Assembly: GCA_018716295.1 (NCBI GenBank)
Contig: DVKC01000014.1
Location: 1-64,000 of the forward strand
Direction: 5' to 3'
DNA from: Candidatus Avimuribaculum pullicola
GTDB lineage: Bacteria > Bacteroidota > Bacteroidia > Bacteroidales > Muribaculaceae
Length of the DNA stretch: 64,000 nucleotides
The notes beneath the pieces were generated by a model that did no database searches, was not told the origin of the DNA, and saw nothing but the letters and a program-made list of their open reading frames with translations. Positions 27,692 to 36,375 of the stretch are shown here, piece after piece. The stretch's first letter is position 1, and every line of letters starts with the position of its first letter. A program made the position numbers and the translations under genes.

Positions 27692-28333
27692 TCATATTGA
27701 GCAGAAGAATGAAATGAAGAACGGAACACTGATGTCGATAAGTATGCCATGAAAAATGGCAATAGGAATCATTTCTCGACCCGAAGCGCGCATTATTGAT
27801 GGCAAAGCTACATCAACCGAGGTAACTCCTGCCACAGAAATTGGTGCAAGTTTGCCAAAGAAACGGCGGAATAGTGGCGCACCAATCAGTGCGAACAGTT
27901 CGCGGAATATATTGGCAAGCAGTGCTATTGTGCCAAGTTCTGTAGCAAGTTGCACACCGAGCGAAGGCGTTTTCAGCTGCACAATCAGTATCGAAGAAAG
28001 GGAATAATAGCCCATGCCGCTACCCACAGCCAGGCATTCGGCAACGCTCCAATGGCTAAGCAGGAAACTCACTGCTGCCGAGAATAATAGTGTCCCTGAA
28101 ACTGTAGCTAATGGAATAAGTAAATATTTAGGGCGGAGTGTGCGCAGCACTTTGGCAAAATTGTCGCTGTACCCGACACTGAAGCCCACTTGCAGCATGA
28201 GTGCGTATAGGACATAAATTGAAGCATCGGTAAGTTTTGATAATTGCAGTGTGTTGTCGCCAAGTAGATAGCCTGCAATGCAGCCAAGGGCAAAAATGCC
28301 AGGTACGAGGAGGTTATTGATTATCGTCTTCAT
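27692..28333 (-). CDS. lysO: LysO-type lysine exporter, C-terminal half
   Basis: 213 residues with about six membrane segments. MLQVGFSVGYSDN and VGSGMGYYSLSSILIVQL match the second half of LysO/YbjE (DUF340). In many Bacteroidota the exporter is coded by two genes, and the first half should lie just upstream; here it does (28314-28600), but with a frameshift. Its ATG overlaps the end of that first half by 20 nt. If the first half is truly broken, this half may not work alone. Confidence 0.82.
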   Translation of the reverse strand: MKTIINNLLVPGIFALGCIAGYLLGDNTLQLSKLTDASIYVLYALMLQVGFSVGYSDNFAKVLRTLRPKYLLIPLATVSGTLLFSAAVSFLLSHWSVAECLAVGSGMGYYSLSSILIVQLKTPSLGVQLATELGTIALLANIFRELFALIGAPLFRRFFGKLAPISVAGVTSVDVALPSIMRASGREMIPIAIFHGILIDISVPFFISFFCSI

Positions 28334-28600
28334 TTTTGATGTCTTTGAAAAATAGGATGCTGATTATATATGTGAATAGAATGCTGCCTACAAGGCCGGC
28401 ACAACAGATTATAAAAGCCTGGCCGCCATATATGCCAATGTTTTTGAGCATTTCATGATTGCCGCCGACGGTCAATCCTAAGATAAACAAAAGGGTGCAT
28501 ATTGTGACTGTATGGTGCGGTCAACGTTTTTCAATGCTTTAATATTGCGCAGCATATAACCAGCCGTTATCCCGATAAGGATAAAAACTAAGATAAGCAT
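28314..28600 (-). pseudogene. LysO N-terminal half, frameshifted
   Basis: Not open in one frame. From the ATG at 28600 the frame reads MLILVFILIGITAGYMLRNI and then stops with TAG at 28478-28480 after 40 residues. In another frame the expected family sequence continues from about 28513 (ICTLLFILGLTVGGN, then LKNIGIYGGQAFII) and stops at 28314-28316, overlapping lysO by 20 nt. The 287-nt length is one base short of 96 codons, consistent with a 1-nt loss between about 28480 and 28517. I see no convincing slippery heptamer in that interval. It could be a real mutation or a sequencing error. Confidence 0.75.
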
Positions 28601-28802
28601 AACTAAAGTTTTAGTGAATGTAAAATATAGTGATTGTTTCACACAGTCACACTATTTCAGTGGACTTTTTGATAGTGGTACAGATTTAACCACATTGGTA
28701 AAAACCACTGAACCAATGTACAAATATTGCACTACAGAGCATCTCGCTTATAGCTGCAAATGGTATATTTATACAAGAAACTTTCATTCCCATGTAGTTT
28801 TT
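28601..28802 (-). promoter_or_regulatory. Long structured leader of the lysO transcript
   Basis: About 200 nt between the promoter and the first lysO ATG. It can form a perfect 8-bp hairpin, ACATTGGT with ACCAATGT, and shorter CAGTGG/CCACTG and AGTG/CACT pairings near the start codon. It does not match the lysine riboswitch core as I know it. Regulation by this leader is inference. Confidence 0.4.
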
Positions 28803-28808
28803 GGAGTC

Positions 28809-28840
28809 GCAAAGTTACGATTTTTCTTTTACATGGCAAA
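28809..28840 (-). promoter_or_regulatory. Complete promoter for the split lysO operon
   Basis: On the minus strand: TTTG at 28840-28837, 19 nt, then TAACTTTGC at 28817-28809. This is a full match to the Bacteroidota -33/-7 consensus. The predicted transcript starts about 200 nt before the first ATG. Confidence 0.75.
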
Positions 28841-28923
28841 TTTTTTGCGACAGATGTTTTGGAATTGTTGTTAATGAGTTTCGTATTAGTGTATTATGAG
28901 TAAGTTTCAAATTATTATATGGT

Positions 28924-28971
28924 GTAAACAATAATGATGTGCCGAGGCGGTGACACATCATTATTGTTTAC
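28924..28971 (-). terminator. Perfect 18-bp hairpin after the DUF4923 gene
   Basis: GTAAACAATAATGATGTG pairs exactly with its reverse complement around a 12-nt loop, 26 nt beyond the stop of the minus-strand gene. No clear T run follows. Confidence 0.65.
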
Positions 28972-28997
28972 GTTATTATGTTATGTACTTAAAGTTT

Positions 28998-29672
28998 TTA
29001 TTTTGATAATTTTAGGCCAGCATATATGCCGTCGTAGTTTTCGAGCAGGTTGGTTATTGTTGAAAGTTGTTCCATATTGAGCTTGTCGGCCACGGCAGTG
29101 AGCAATGATTTCAGTTTTGAAATGTCGGCCATGAGGCTGAGCGTTGAAACCGATTTTGTCACTTCGACTGTGACATTCCCTATAGACAGTTTGCTAAAAC
29201 TGATTACCATTTCGCCGGTGTTCTCACCTTTCTTTATGGTTCCTTTGAACGACTTTCCGCTTTTCAGCGTTGCTGTTACATTCCCATCCGAAGTTATTTC
29301 AAGAGTCATTCCATCGAGGCCCAGTTTTTCGTAGTATGGGCGTATTTTCTCTTCAACGGCTGTTGCGGCAGCTGCACCGCCAGCTTGTTGCAGGAAATTG
29401 TCGCTTTTGAATTGTATTGCAGGGCCTGTAGCTGTCCATTTGCCTGCAATGTCGGCTACTTCGAGGTCGTCGGTTTGTAATATTCCGCCTAATATGTTGC
29501 CCAAGGCTGATGCCCCTGATGATGTCGATGAGTTGGTCGTGGTCGAGTCGGTGGAATTGGAGTTCCCGTTCAACATGCCTCCAAGTACACTGCCCCAGTC
29601 AAAAGCATGGGCAAATGAAGTACCCATAACAAACATCACTGAAATCAACAATAAAATATTAAACTTTTTCAT
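28998..29672 (-). CDS. Secreted DUF4923-family protein
   Basis: 224 residues. Signal peptide (MKKFNILLLISVMFVMGTSFAHA), then a Gly/Ser/Thr/Asn-rich linker and a lipocalin-like DUF4923 domain (ADIAGKWTATGPAIQFKSDN) common in gut Bacteroidales. Function unknown. It stands alone with its own -7 box and a strong hairpin after the stop. Confidence 0.8.
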   Translation of the reverse strand: MKKFNILLLISVMFVMGTSFAHAFDWGSVLGGMLNGNSNSTDSTTTNSSTSSGASALGNILGGILQTDDLEVADIAGKWTATGPAIQFKSDNFLQQAGGAAAATAVEEKIRPYYEKLGLDGMTLEITSDGNVTATLKSGKSFKGTIKKGENTGEMVISFSKLSIGNVTVEVTKSVSTLSLMADISKLKSLLTAVADKLNMEQLSTITNLLENYDGIYAGLKLSK

Positions 29673-29718
29673 AATAATGATTCCTTTCTGACATTAAGTT
29701 TTATAGATATATCGGTAT

Positions 29719-29727
29719 GCAAAGATA
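29719..29727 (-). promoter_or_regulatory. -7 box for the DUF4923 gene
   Basis: Reads TATCTTTGC on the minus strand, 47 nt before the ATG. Confidence 0.6.
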
Positions 29728-29767
29728 GTGCAAGGTGAGCGAAGAAAAAATAAATTCATTTGATTTT

Positions 29768-30901
29768 TTATTTCGGGTCACTGTCTGCCGTTGTCTGTTT
29801 TGAGGGTGTAAGGGTGGTGATTTCACCTATTTTCAGTACTGTGAGATTAAAGTGGTACTGTTCTGCGGCGTTTAATTCGTTGTGTAATGGTTCGTCCCAC
29901 AGGTGTCGTGCGAGGGCATATTTTGAGTGATGTACTGTGATGACTGTGTTTGCGCCAAGTTCTTGGGCTTCTTTCCCGAGTTCTTGGGGCATGGTGTGTA
30001 TATGTCGCCAGTTTTCATTGTATTGTCCGTTTTCAAGTATGGCTAAGTCGATATTTGGGAATTTATTGCCAATTTCTTGGTAATGTGACCCATATCCACT
30101 ATCACCGCCAATGAAGACTGTGAGTGATGGTGTTTCAAGCAAGAATGATGCCCACAAAGTTTTGTTGGCGGTCAAGCCTCGTCCCGAGAAATGTCGTGCC
30201 AGCAGGCAATGCACATTGTAACCATGGTTTAGTGTGGCATTTTCTTGCCAATCGAGTTCAATGAGAACCGACGGGTCGAATCCCCAGTATTCAAAATGTT
30301 GCCCTACGCCGAGTGGGCAAATCACTTTGCCAATGCGGTTGCGCAATTCGGTGACAGTGTTATAATCAAGATGATCCCAATGGTCGTGTGTGATTATTAA
30401 GTAATCGATTCGTTCGGGCAGGTCTTCGGGTTTGTAAATGTCGGTACCTGGGAATGGCTTGTTGATGAATGACACGGGTGAAGCTTTGTAAAACACGGGG
30501 TCAACCAGAAATCGTTTTCCCGACAATTGCAGCAAATAAGAAGAATGCCCGAACCACACTATTATGTCGCTGTCTGCGGGCAGCTTCTTGAGGTCGTTTT
30601 TGACGGCTGGTATAGGGGTATCGGGAATTATTCCATCGGGTTTCTTGTCGGTGAGGAAATGCCAGATGGCTTGCCATCGGTTGTTGTTGCGTGATGACAT
30701 CATCTCGGTTGGCTGTAGGTTACGGAATTGCCCATTGCGGTAATTGGGTGATTGCAAGACGCGTTGCAGACGTTCGCCCTTGGGGAGCTGGCCGAATTGC
30801 GGGCTGTTTATAAAAATCAAAATAGCTGTTGCGGCCAATACTATTAGAGCCAATATGATACTTACTGTAATCATGAAAGTGTGTTTCTGTAGTTTTCCCA
30901 T
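29768..30901 (-). CDS. MBL-fold hydrolase, NAPE-PLD/UlaG-like
   Basis: 377 residues. An N-terminal membrane helix (MITVSIILALIVLAATAILI) anchors it, with the rest outside the cytoplasm or periplasmic. The metallo-beta-lactamase motif is LIITHDHWDHLD, with other zinc ligands in LLARHFSGRGL, FIGGDSGYG and VHHSKYAL. The overall pattern (WFGHSSYLLQLSGKRFLVDP) matches the NAPE-hydrolysing phospholipase D-like group of MBL enzymes. Substrate unknown. An AraC gene is divergent 174 nt away and may regulate it, which is inference. Confidence 0.85.
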   Translation of the reverse strand: MGKLQKHTFMITVSIILALIVLAATAILIFINSPQFGQLPKGERLQRVLQSPNYRNGQFRNLQPTEMMSSRNNNRWQAIWHFLTDKKPDGIIPDTPIPAVKNDLKKLPADSDIIVWFGHSSYLLQLSGKRFLVDPVFYKASPVSFINKPFPGTDIYKPEDLPERIDYLIITHDHWDHLDYNTVTELRNRIGKVICPLGVGQHFEYWGFDPSVLIELDWQENATLNHGYNVHCLLARHFSGRGLTANKTLWASFLLETPSLTVFIGGDSGYGSHYQEIGNKFPNIDLAILENGQYNENWRHIHTMPQELGKEAQELGANTVITVHHSKYALARHLWDEPLHNELNAAEQYHFNLTVLKIGEITTLTPSKQTTADSDPK

Positions 30902-30925
30902 TTGTTATTGTGATGCATTTGTGTT

Positions 30926-30934
30926 GCAAAATTA
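30926..30934 (-). promoter_or_regulatory. -7 box for the MBL hydrolase
   Basis: Reads TAATTTTGC on the minus strand, 25 nt before the ATG. Confidence 0.6.
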
Positions 30935-31042
30935 GTAATAAAACTATGACGGCATAGATGGGTATTTTACCCGAATTACGGAGATTATTATCTTTATTAC
31001 TGATTGATAATTTGTCGAAGGCCGAGTATGATATTTTCTCGC

Positions 31043-31050
31043 TATATTTG
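31043..31050 (+). promoter_or_regulatory. -7 box (TATATTTG) for the AraC regulator
   Basis: It lies inside the longer reading frame that begins at 31004, so the ATG at 31076 is preferred. Confidence 0.5.
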
Positions 31051-31075
31051 TAAAGGAAATCATCAAGAACAATTG

Positions 31076-31984
31076 ATGGGGAAGATACTCGATATAAAAA
31101 CGGTACATCAGTGTAATTGTTGCCTCGGCAGCAAAACGCTTCACCCACAGGCAAGTGTCATACGCCTCGGTGGGGACAGTGCTTCCATGCAACAGCACAG
31201 TGTGAAATTTGATTTTTATACTGTTCTGTTAATCGACAATAGTAGTCGTGGTTGTGAGTGCTGTTGTGGTCGCAAGCATTATGATTTCTCCGATGCCACA
31301 ATGGTGTTTTTGTCGCCCGAGAAGGCATTTGGCTTGGCTGGCGACCGTATGTTGCCAAGCAGTGGGTGGTTGCTGGCGTTCCACCCCGACTTGATTTATG
31401 GTACTTCGCTTGACCACACGTTGTGCAGTTATACTTTTTTCTCGTATGATAACGATGAAGCACTGCACTTGTCGTTGCGTGAAAAAAGCAAGATAGAGAG
31501 TTGTCTTGAGAATATCGATGAAGAGTTGCATCATCCTATCGACACATACAGCCGCACGATTATCACGCGCCACATAGAATTGCTATTGGATTATTGCAAA
31601 CGTTATTATGAACGGCAATTTGTAACACGTGAGGACGAGAACGATGTGTTAATGTGCCGATTGGAACGCTTCATCGATGGTTACATCGAGCAAGGCAAAT
31701 TGGCGCATGGAGTGTTCCCGACAGTCGAAATGTGTGCCGGTTATTTGCATTTGTCGCCACAATACTTCAAGGACGTGCTAAAGTTTTCTACAGGCAAGAC
31801 TGTGCGTGAATATGTTGAGGCGAAGCGTTTTGCTGCCGCCAAGCAAATGCTTGCAATGCAAGGTTGTGCAGCGTCGCAAGTGGCTACACAGTTGGGCTAT
31901 CCATCGGTGCAATGTTTCAGCGTCATGTTTAAACGCCTCACTGGTGTGGCACCACAGGAATACCGGTTGTTGCGAAATAATTAG
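31076..31984 (+). CDS. AraC-family regulator with cysteine clusters
   Basis: 302 residues from the promoter-supported ATG. The C-terminal AraC DNA-binding domain has two HTH parts: LHLSPQYFKDVLKFSTGKTV and ASQVATQLGYPSVQCFSVMF, ending in the family pattern GVAPQEYR. The N-terminal ligand domain holds two unusual Cys groups, HQCNCCLG near residue 10 and GCECCCGRKHYDF near residue 62, that could bind metal or sense redox state. Divergent from the MBL hydrolase gene. Target genes are unknown. Confidence 0.85.
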   Translation: MGKILDIKTVHQCNCCLGSKTLHPQASVIRLGGDSASMQQHSVKFDFYTVLLIDNSSRGCECCCGRKHYDFSDATMVFLSPEKAFGLAGDRMLPSSGWLLAFHPDLIYGTSLDHTLCSYTFFSYDNDEALHLSLREKSKIESCLENIDEELHHPIDTYSRTIITRHIELLLDYCKRYYERQFVTREDENDVLMCRLERFIDGYIEQGKLAHGVFPTVEMCAGYLHLSPQYFKDVLKFSTGKTVREYVEAKRFAAAKQMLAMQGCAASQVATQLGYPSVQCFSVMFKRLTGVAPQEYRLLRNN

Positions 31985-32003
31985 GGCTGGCGTGCAGGAT
32001 ACA

Positions 32004-33371
32004 TTATTCGGCCGGCAATTGTAATTTCTTTTTGGCCTTTGCTCCTAATTCTTGTAGGTTTTCTACTTGTCTTAATATGTTACCACGCCCATCTTGTAAC
32101 TTCGCCATTGCCTTGTCATAGGCTTGCCGTGCCGCAGCTATTCCCTTGTCGATTGAGCGCATGTATTCTACAAATTCTACGAATCGGTCATAAAGTTTTC
32201 CCGCTTCTTCGGCTATTTTCAGGGCATTTTTGGTTTGCTTGTCGTGTCCCCATAATTGTGATACTAATTTGAGCACCGAAATGAGGTGTGTCGGGCTGAT
32301 GATTACCACACGCTTGTCGTAGGCGTATTCCCACAGGTGTGCATCGGCATGCATTGCTGCGAGGTATGCCCCTTCATTGGGGATAAACATCATCACAAAG
32401 TCGCCCGACTTGCGCACGTAGTCTTGGTAGCTCTTCGTTGCAAGTTCATCAACATGTTTTTTTACCGAGGTCGCATGTTCTTTCAGTTTTTCCTGTTGTG
32501 TACGTTCGTCGGTTGCGTTTACATAGTCGATGTATGCACGAAACGACACTTTCGAGTCGATAATAATATCTTTATTATCGGGCAAGTGTACTATCACATC
32601 GGGGCGCAGACGGTTTCCGGCATCATTGGTAAGTGTATTACCAGCCTCATCTTTGGTGACTTGTACTTCAAATTGTTCGCCTTTTATAAGTCCAGATGCC
32701 GACAATATATTTTCGAGCATTTGTTCGCCCCAGTTCCCTTGTACGCTGTTATTGCCTTTCAGTGCATTTGCCAGGTAGGTTGCGTCTTTCCCGATTTGTG
32801 TGTTGAGGTCGCGCAACAGTCCGATTTGTTCGCGCAGCGATGCGTGATTTTCGGTGTCTTTGATTGAGCGTTCGGTGATTTCTTTTTTCAGCCGTTCGAT
32901 GTTTTCTTTCAGGGGTGAAAGAATTTCGTTCAGCCTGTCGTCGCTCTTGCGTGTTTTTTCATCAAAGATTTTAGTTGCGAGTTCGCCAAATTGTAGTTGG
33001 GCTTCACGTTGCAGTCGTTCTCGCTCGTTGGCAGCAACTGTCAGCCGTTCATTATATTTTGAATTTTCGTTTGAAAGTGTGATTATGCGTTCATTTAGCG
33101 ATTCTATCTGTTCGGCATATTTGCCCATTTGGTTTCGTGCTTCTGATGCCTGGTTTTCGAGCATTGCGATTGTGGCTTGCGATGCAGCGATTGCAGCATC
33201 ACGTTCGGCAATGGCTTTCTGCATGATTTGCTTTTCCTCGTCGCGATGGCTTATTTCATCTTTCAACGAGGTTATTTGCCGCATTTTCCCTGCATTTTGC
33301 GACAGCATGGTGGCTATGACAGCCACGGCTGCAACGATGGCTATAAATAATATTATGTCGAGTGTATCCAT
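32004..33371 (-). CDS. rmuC: RmuC-family protein
   Basis: 455 residues. One N-terminal membrane helix (IILFIAIVAAVAVIATML) leads into a long coiled coil (about residues 30-190), then the RmuC domain with the hallmarks NSVQGNWGEQMLENIL and FVMMFIPNEGAYLAA, and VVIISPTHLISVLKLV. RmuC proteins limit DNA rearrangements at inverted repeats and have been linked to nuclease-like folds; the exact reaction is not settled. Its end faces the AraC gene, 19 nt away. Confidence 0.92.
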   Translation of the reverse strand: MDTLDIILFIAIVAAVAVIATMLSQNAGKMRQITSLKDEISHRDEEKQIMQKAIAERDAAIAASQATIAMLENQASEARNQMGKYAEQIESLNERIITLSNENSKYNERLTVAANERERLQREAQLQFGELATKIFDEKTRKSDDRLNEILSPLKENIERLKKEITERSIKDTENHASLREQIGLLRDLNTQIGKDATYLANALKGNNSVQGNWGEQMLENILSASGLIKGEQFEVQVTKDEAGNTLTNDAGNRLRPDVIVHLPDNKDIIIDSKVSFRAYIDYVNATDERTQQEKLKEHATSVKKHVDELATKSYQDYVRKSGDFVMMFIPNEGAYLAAMHADAHLWEYAYDKRVVIISPTHLISVLKLVSQLWGHDKQTKNALKIAEEAGKLYDRFVEFVEYMRSIDKGIAAARQAYDKAMAKLQDGRGNILRQVENLQELGAKAKKKLQLPAE

Positions 33372-33394
33372 ATCGGGTTTTCAATTTTTGTCGT

Positions 33395-33403
33395 GCAAAA
33401 TTA
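33395..33403 (-). promoter_or_regulatory. -7 box for rmuC
   Basis: Reads TAATTTTGC on the minus strand, 24 nt before the rmuC ATG. Confidence 0.6.
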
Positions 33404-33485
33404 CTTATTTCCATCCATATTAGAAAAACGCAAATGCTGTTGTAAAATAAATGTAGTATCATTGCGTTTATATTTTGATATAAGT

Positions 33486-36371
33486 ATGGTGATATTGAAA
33501 ACGAAATTCCGTTACATACCTGTTGCCATTGTGGTGGCATTGATGTTGCTTGGTACGGCTTGCAGTACCAAGAAGAATACTGGCATGTCGCGTTTCTGGC
33601 AGTCGTTTACCACACGCTACAATGTTTATTTCAATGGTTCGGAGCATTACAACGAACAATTGAAAACGATGGAAACCGACTATGAGGACGACTATACAAA
33701 GCAGGTGTATATACACCCGGCCGAAGCATACGGTCATCCGTCTGACCCGCAACCATCGACCAATTTCGACCGTACCATCGAGAAAATGCAGAAGGCTATA
33801 AGGCTGCACTCGATAAAAAAGAAACCGAAAAAGAAAAGTGGCAAAGGACGTGACAAGAAGTATAAGGAATGGATGCAACGCGAGGAGTATAATCCATTCC
33901 TGCACAATGCTTGGCTCATGATGGGGCGCGGGCAATACATGAATGGCGATTTCATGGGGGCTGCTGCCACATTCCATTATACAGCCGGACATTTCAGATG
34001 GTTGCCCGAGGTGGTCACTGAAGCCAAGCTGTGGGAAGCGCAGTGCTATAATGCCCTTGAATGGAGTGCCGATGCCGAAAATATTATATCGAGGATTAAA
34101 GAAGATGACCTCACGAGTGGAAAATTGAGGGCTTTGTATAATCTCTCTATGGCTAATTACCATATCAAAACCGATAGCATAGAACAGGCGTTGCCATATC
34201 TGAAAGAGGCTATCGACCACTATGGTGGTGCGCAAAAGGTGAGAATGCGCTTCTTGTATGGGCAATTGTGTGCCAAGGTGGGACGTACAGGTGATGCCTA
34301 CCAGGCGTTCAAGAAGGTGGGTGGTGCCAATGGTGCTACATATCGCACCAAGTTCAATGCACGTATAAAGCAGAGCGAGGTATATACAGGTAAAGATATT
34401 GAAAAGGAGGTAAAATCGTTGCGTTCGATGGTGAAATATGACCGCAACAAAGATTACCTTGACCAAATATATTATGCGATTGGCAATCTGTACCTGTCGC
34501 GCAAAGATACGGCGCAAGCCATTGAAAACTATGTGATCGCCGCCGAGAAAAGCACACGTAACGGCATCGACAAAGCGATAAGCCAGCTCACGCTTGGTGC
34601 GATTTATTTCACCCAGGGACGGTATGACCTTGCGCAGCCTTGTTATGCCGAGGCGGTGCCGATAATAGGTGAGGAATATGCTGGTTATGACAGCCTGAAA
34701 AAACGGTCGGATGTGCTTGATGAGTTGGCAGTGTATGCTCAGAATGTCGAGTTGCAGGATTCGTTGTTGCGGTTGTCGATGATGACTCCCGACGAGCAGA
34801 AAGCTGTCGCCGAGAATATAATTGCCGAGTTGAAGAAGCGTGAAGAAGAGGAGGCCGAGGCGGCACGCCGTGAAGAATATCTGGCACAACAGGCGGCGCA
34901 AGGCTCGATGCTTGGCAACAATGGCAGCAATGCGCCCACGACATTCACGTTGAATACCGACGATTCGTGGTATTTCTATAACACATCGACAAAGAATGCC
35001 GGAAAGACTGCGTTCCAAAAGGCATGGGGTAGTCGTAAGTTGGAAGATGACTGGCGGCGGCGCAACAAGGCGACATTCTCAATGTCGGAGTTTGAAGAAG
35101 TGGACTATGACAGCATGGACGAAGATGGGAATATAGTGCCTGGCGACAGCGCAACGGCAAATTTGTCGCCCGAGGCACTCGACTCGCTGAAGCGTGCCGA
35201 CGATCCCCATTATGTTGAATACTATTTAAAGCAAATACCCAAAACTGACGAAGAGCGGCAGACTTGCAACGATATCATACAAGAAGGCTTGTTCAACATG
35301 GGGGTAATCTTGAAAGACAGGCTTGAGGATTTTAAAGGCTCGATTACACAGTTCAACACGTTGTTGACGCGGTATCCCGACAATATATACAGGCTCGACA
35401 CCTATTATAACCTTTACCTGATGTATGTGCGCATGGGCGACATGGCGCAGGCCGAGCGTTATAGGTTGCTGATTGTGGGCGACTTTGCCGATTCGGGCTA
35501 CGGACAAGCAATGAAAGACCCGAATTATATAGACAATCTGCGCAACATGGAGCGTGACCAGGAACAGATGTATGCCGCGGCGTATGACGATTACATCAAT
35601 AATCGCAACGACCGTGTGCATGAGGCATACGCTGAGATGATGCACCGCTATCCGTTGTCGAAAATAATGCCCAAGTTCATGTTTATCGACGCGCTTTCAT
35701 ACCTTACAGAGAAGAACTACGACAAGTTCAAATCGACATTGCGCGAAATGCTTGAAAGGTATCCCGAAACCGACATCACTCCGACAGCTTCGGCCATAAT
35801 GCGGCAAATAGCCCAAGGGCGCAAGCTCGAAGGTGGCGGCAGCAACGTGCGTGGAATGTTCTGGGCTACACGCCTCACCAACGACTCAATCGACCTTAAC
35901 GACACGTCGCGGCAAGTGACGCCGTTTAAGTGGGAGCCGCAGTCGCCACATTACTATGTGCTTGCGTTCTCGCGCGACTCGGTGTCGGAAAACCAGTTGT
36001 TGTTTGATATCGCCCGCCACAATTTCTCGACATTCGAGATAAAGGATTTTGATTTGGAACAGATGTCGTTTGGCCGCTTGGGCTTGCTTATAATAAAAGG
36101 TTTTGGTAACTTTGATGAGTCGGTAGAATACAAGACATTGCTTGAAACCGATGATCGCCTGCATCTGCCGCAGAATGTGCGCCATCTGATGATAAGCGTT
36201 GACAATTTCAACTTGCTCGTGACCGAAGGGCGTTCGCTCGAAGAGTATTTCATGTATGTGGAGCAGTTGAACCAGCAACAAGGCGACGCAATGATGGGCA
36301 TCGAAGGGGAAGCCGATGATGGCGATAGCGGCGGCGCAGATGCTGCCGACCAACAATTAGAAGGGAATTGA
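33486..36371 (+). CDS. porW: T9SS lipoprotein PorW/SprE with TPR repeats
   Basis: 961 residues from the ATG at 33486; a longer frame from 33393 starts in the rmuC promoter and is rejected. The lipoprotein signal ends in LLGTACST. The next part is the PorW/SprE N-terminus (GMSRFWQSFTTRYNVYFNG), then many TPR-like helical repeats from residue 120 on. PorW/SprE links the PorKN ring to the Sov translocon. porX follows 4 nt later, an arrangement that supports the T9SS assignment. Confidence 0.92.
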   Translation: MVILKTKFRYIPVAIVVALMLLGTACSTKKNTGMSRFWQSFTTRYNVYFNGSEHYNEQLKTMETDYEDDYTKQVYIHPAEAYGHPSDPQPSTNFDRTIEKMQKAIRLHSIKKKPKKKSGKGRDKKYKEWMQREEYNPFLHNAWLMMGRGQYMNGDFMGAAATFHYTAGHFRWLPEVVTEAKLWEAQCYNALEWSADAENIISRIKEDDLTSGKLRALYNLSMANYHIKTDSIEQALPYLKEAIDHYGGAQKVRMRFLYGQLCAKVGRTGDAYQAFKKVGGANGATYRTKFNARIKQSEVYTGKDIEKEVKSLRSMVKYDRNKDYLDQIYYAIGNLYLSRKDTAQAIENYVIAAEKSTRNGIDKAISQLTLGAIYFTQGRYDLAQPCYAEAVPIIGEEYAGYDSLKKRSDVLDELAVYAQNVELQDSLLRLSMMTPDEQKAVAENIIAELKKREEEEAEAARREEYLAQQAAQGSMLGNNGSNAPTTFTLNTDDSWYFYNTSTKNAGKTAFQKAWGSRKLEDDWRRRNKATFSMSEFEEVDYDSMDEDGNIVPGDSATANLSPEALDSLKRADDPHYVEYYLKQIPKTDEERQTCNDIIQEGLFNMGVILKDRLEDFKGSITQFNTLLTRYPDNIYRLDTYYNLYLMYVRMGDMAQAERYRLLIVGDFADSGYGQAMKDPNYIDNLRNMERDQEQMYAAAYDDYINNRNDRVHEAYAEMMHRYPLSKIMPKFMFIDALSYLTEKNYDKFKSTLREMLERYPETDITPTASAIMRQIAQGRKLEGGGSNVRGMFWATRLTNDSIDLNDTSRQVTPFKWEPQSPHYYVLAFSRDSVSENQLLFDIARHNFSTFEIKDFDLEQMSFGRLGLLIIKGFGNFDESVEYKTLLETDDRLHLPQNVRHLMISVDNFNLLVTEGRSLEEYFMYVEQLNQQQGDAMMGIEGEADDGDSGGADAADQQLEGN

Positions 36372-36375
36372 TGAG

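Noticed and set aside
28601-28802. Lysine riboswitch
   Set aside because: The leader lacks the conserved core patterns of that riboswitch as far as I can tell by eye.
28614-28874. 86-codon plus-strand frame
   Set aside because: It lies over the promoter and leader of the minus-strand lysO operon and has no recognisable protein features.
33468-35018. 516-codon open frame antisense to porW
   Set aside because: It lies wholly within porW, has no recognisable domains and is explained by the codon bias of porW on the other strand.
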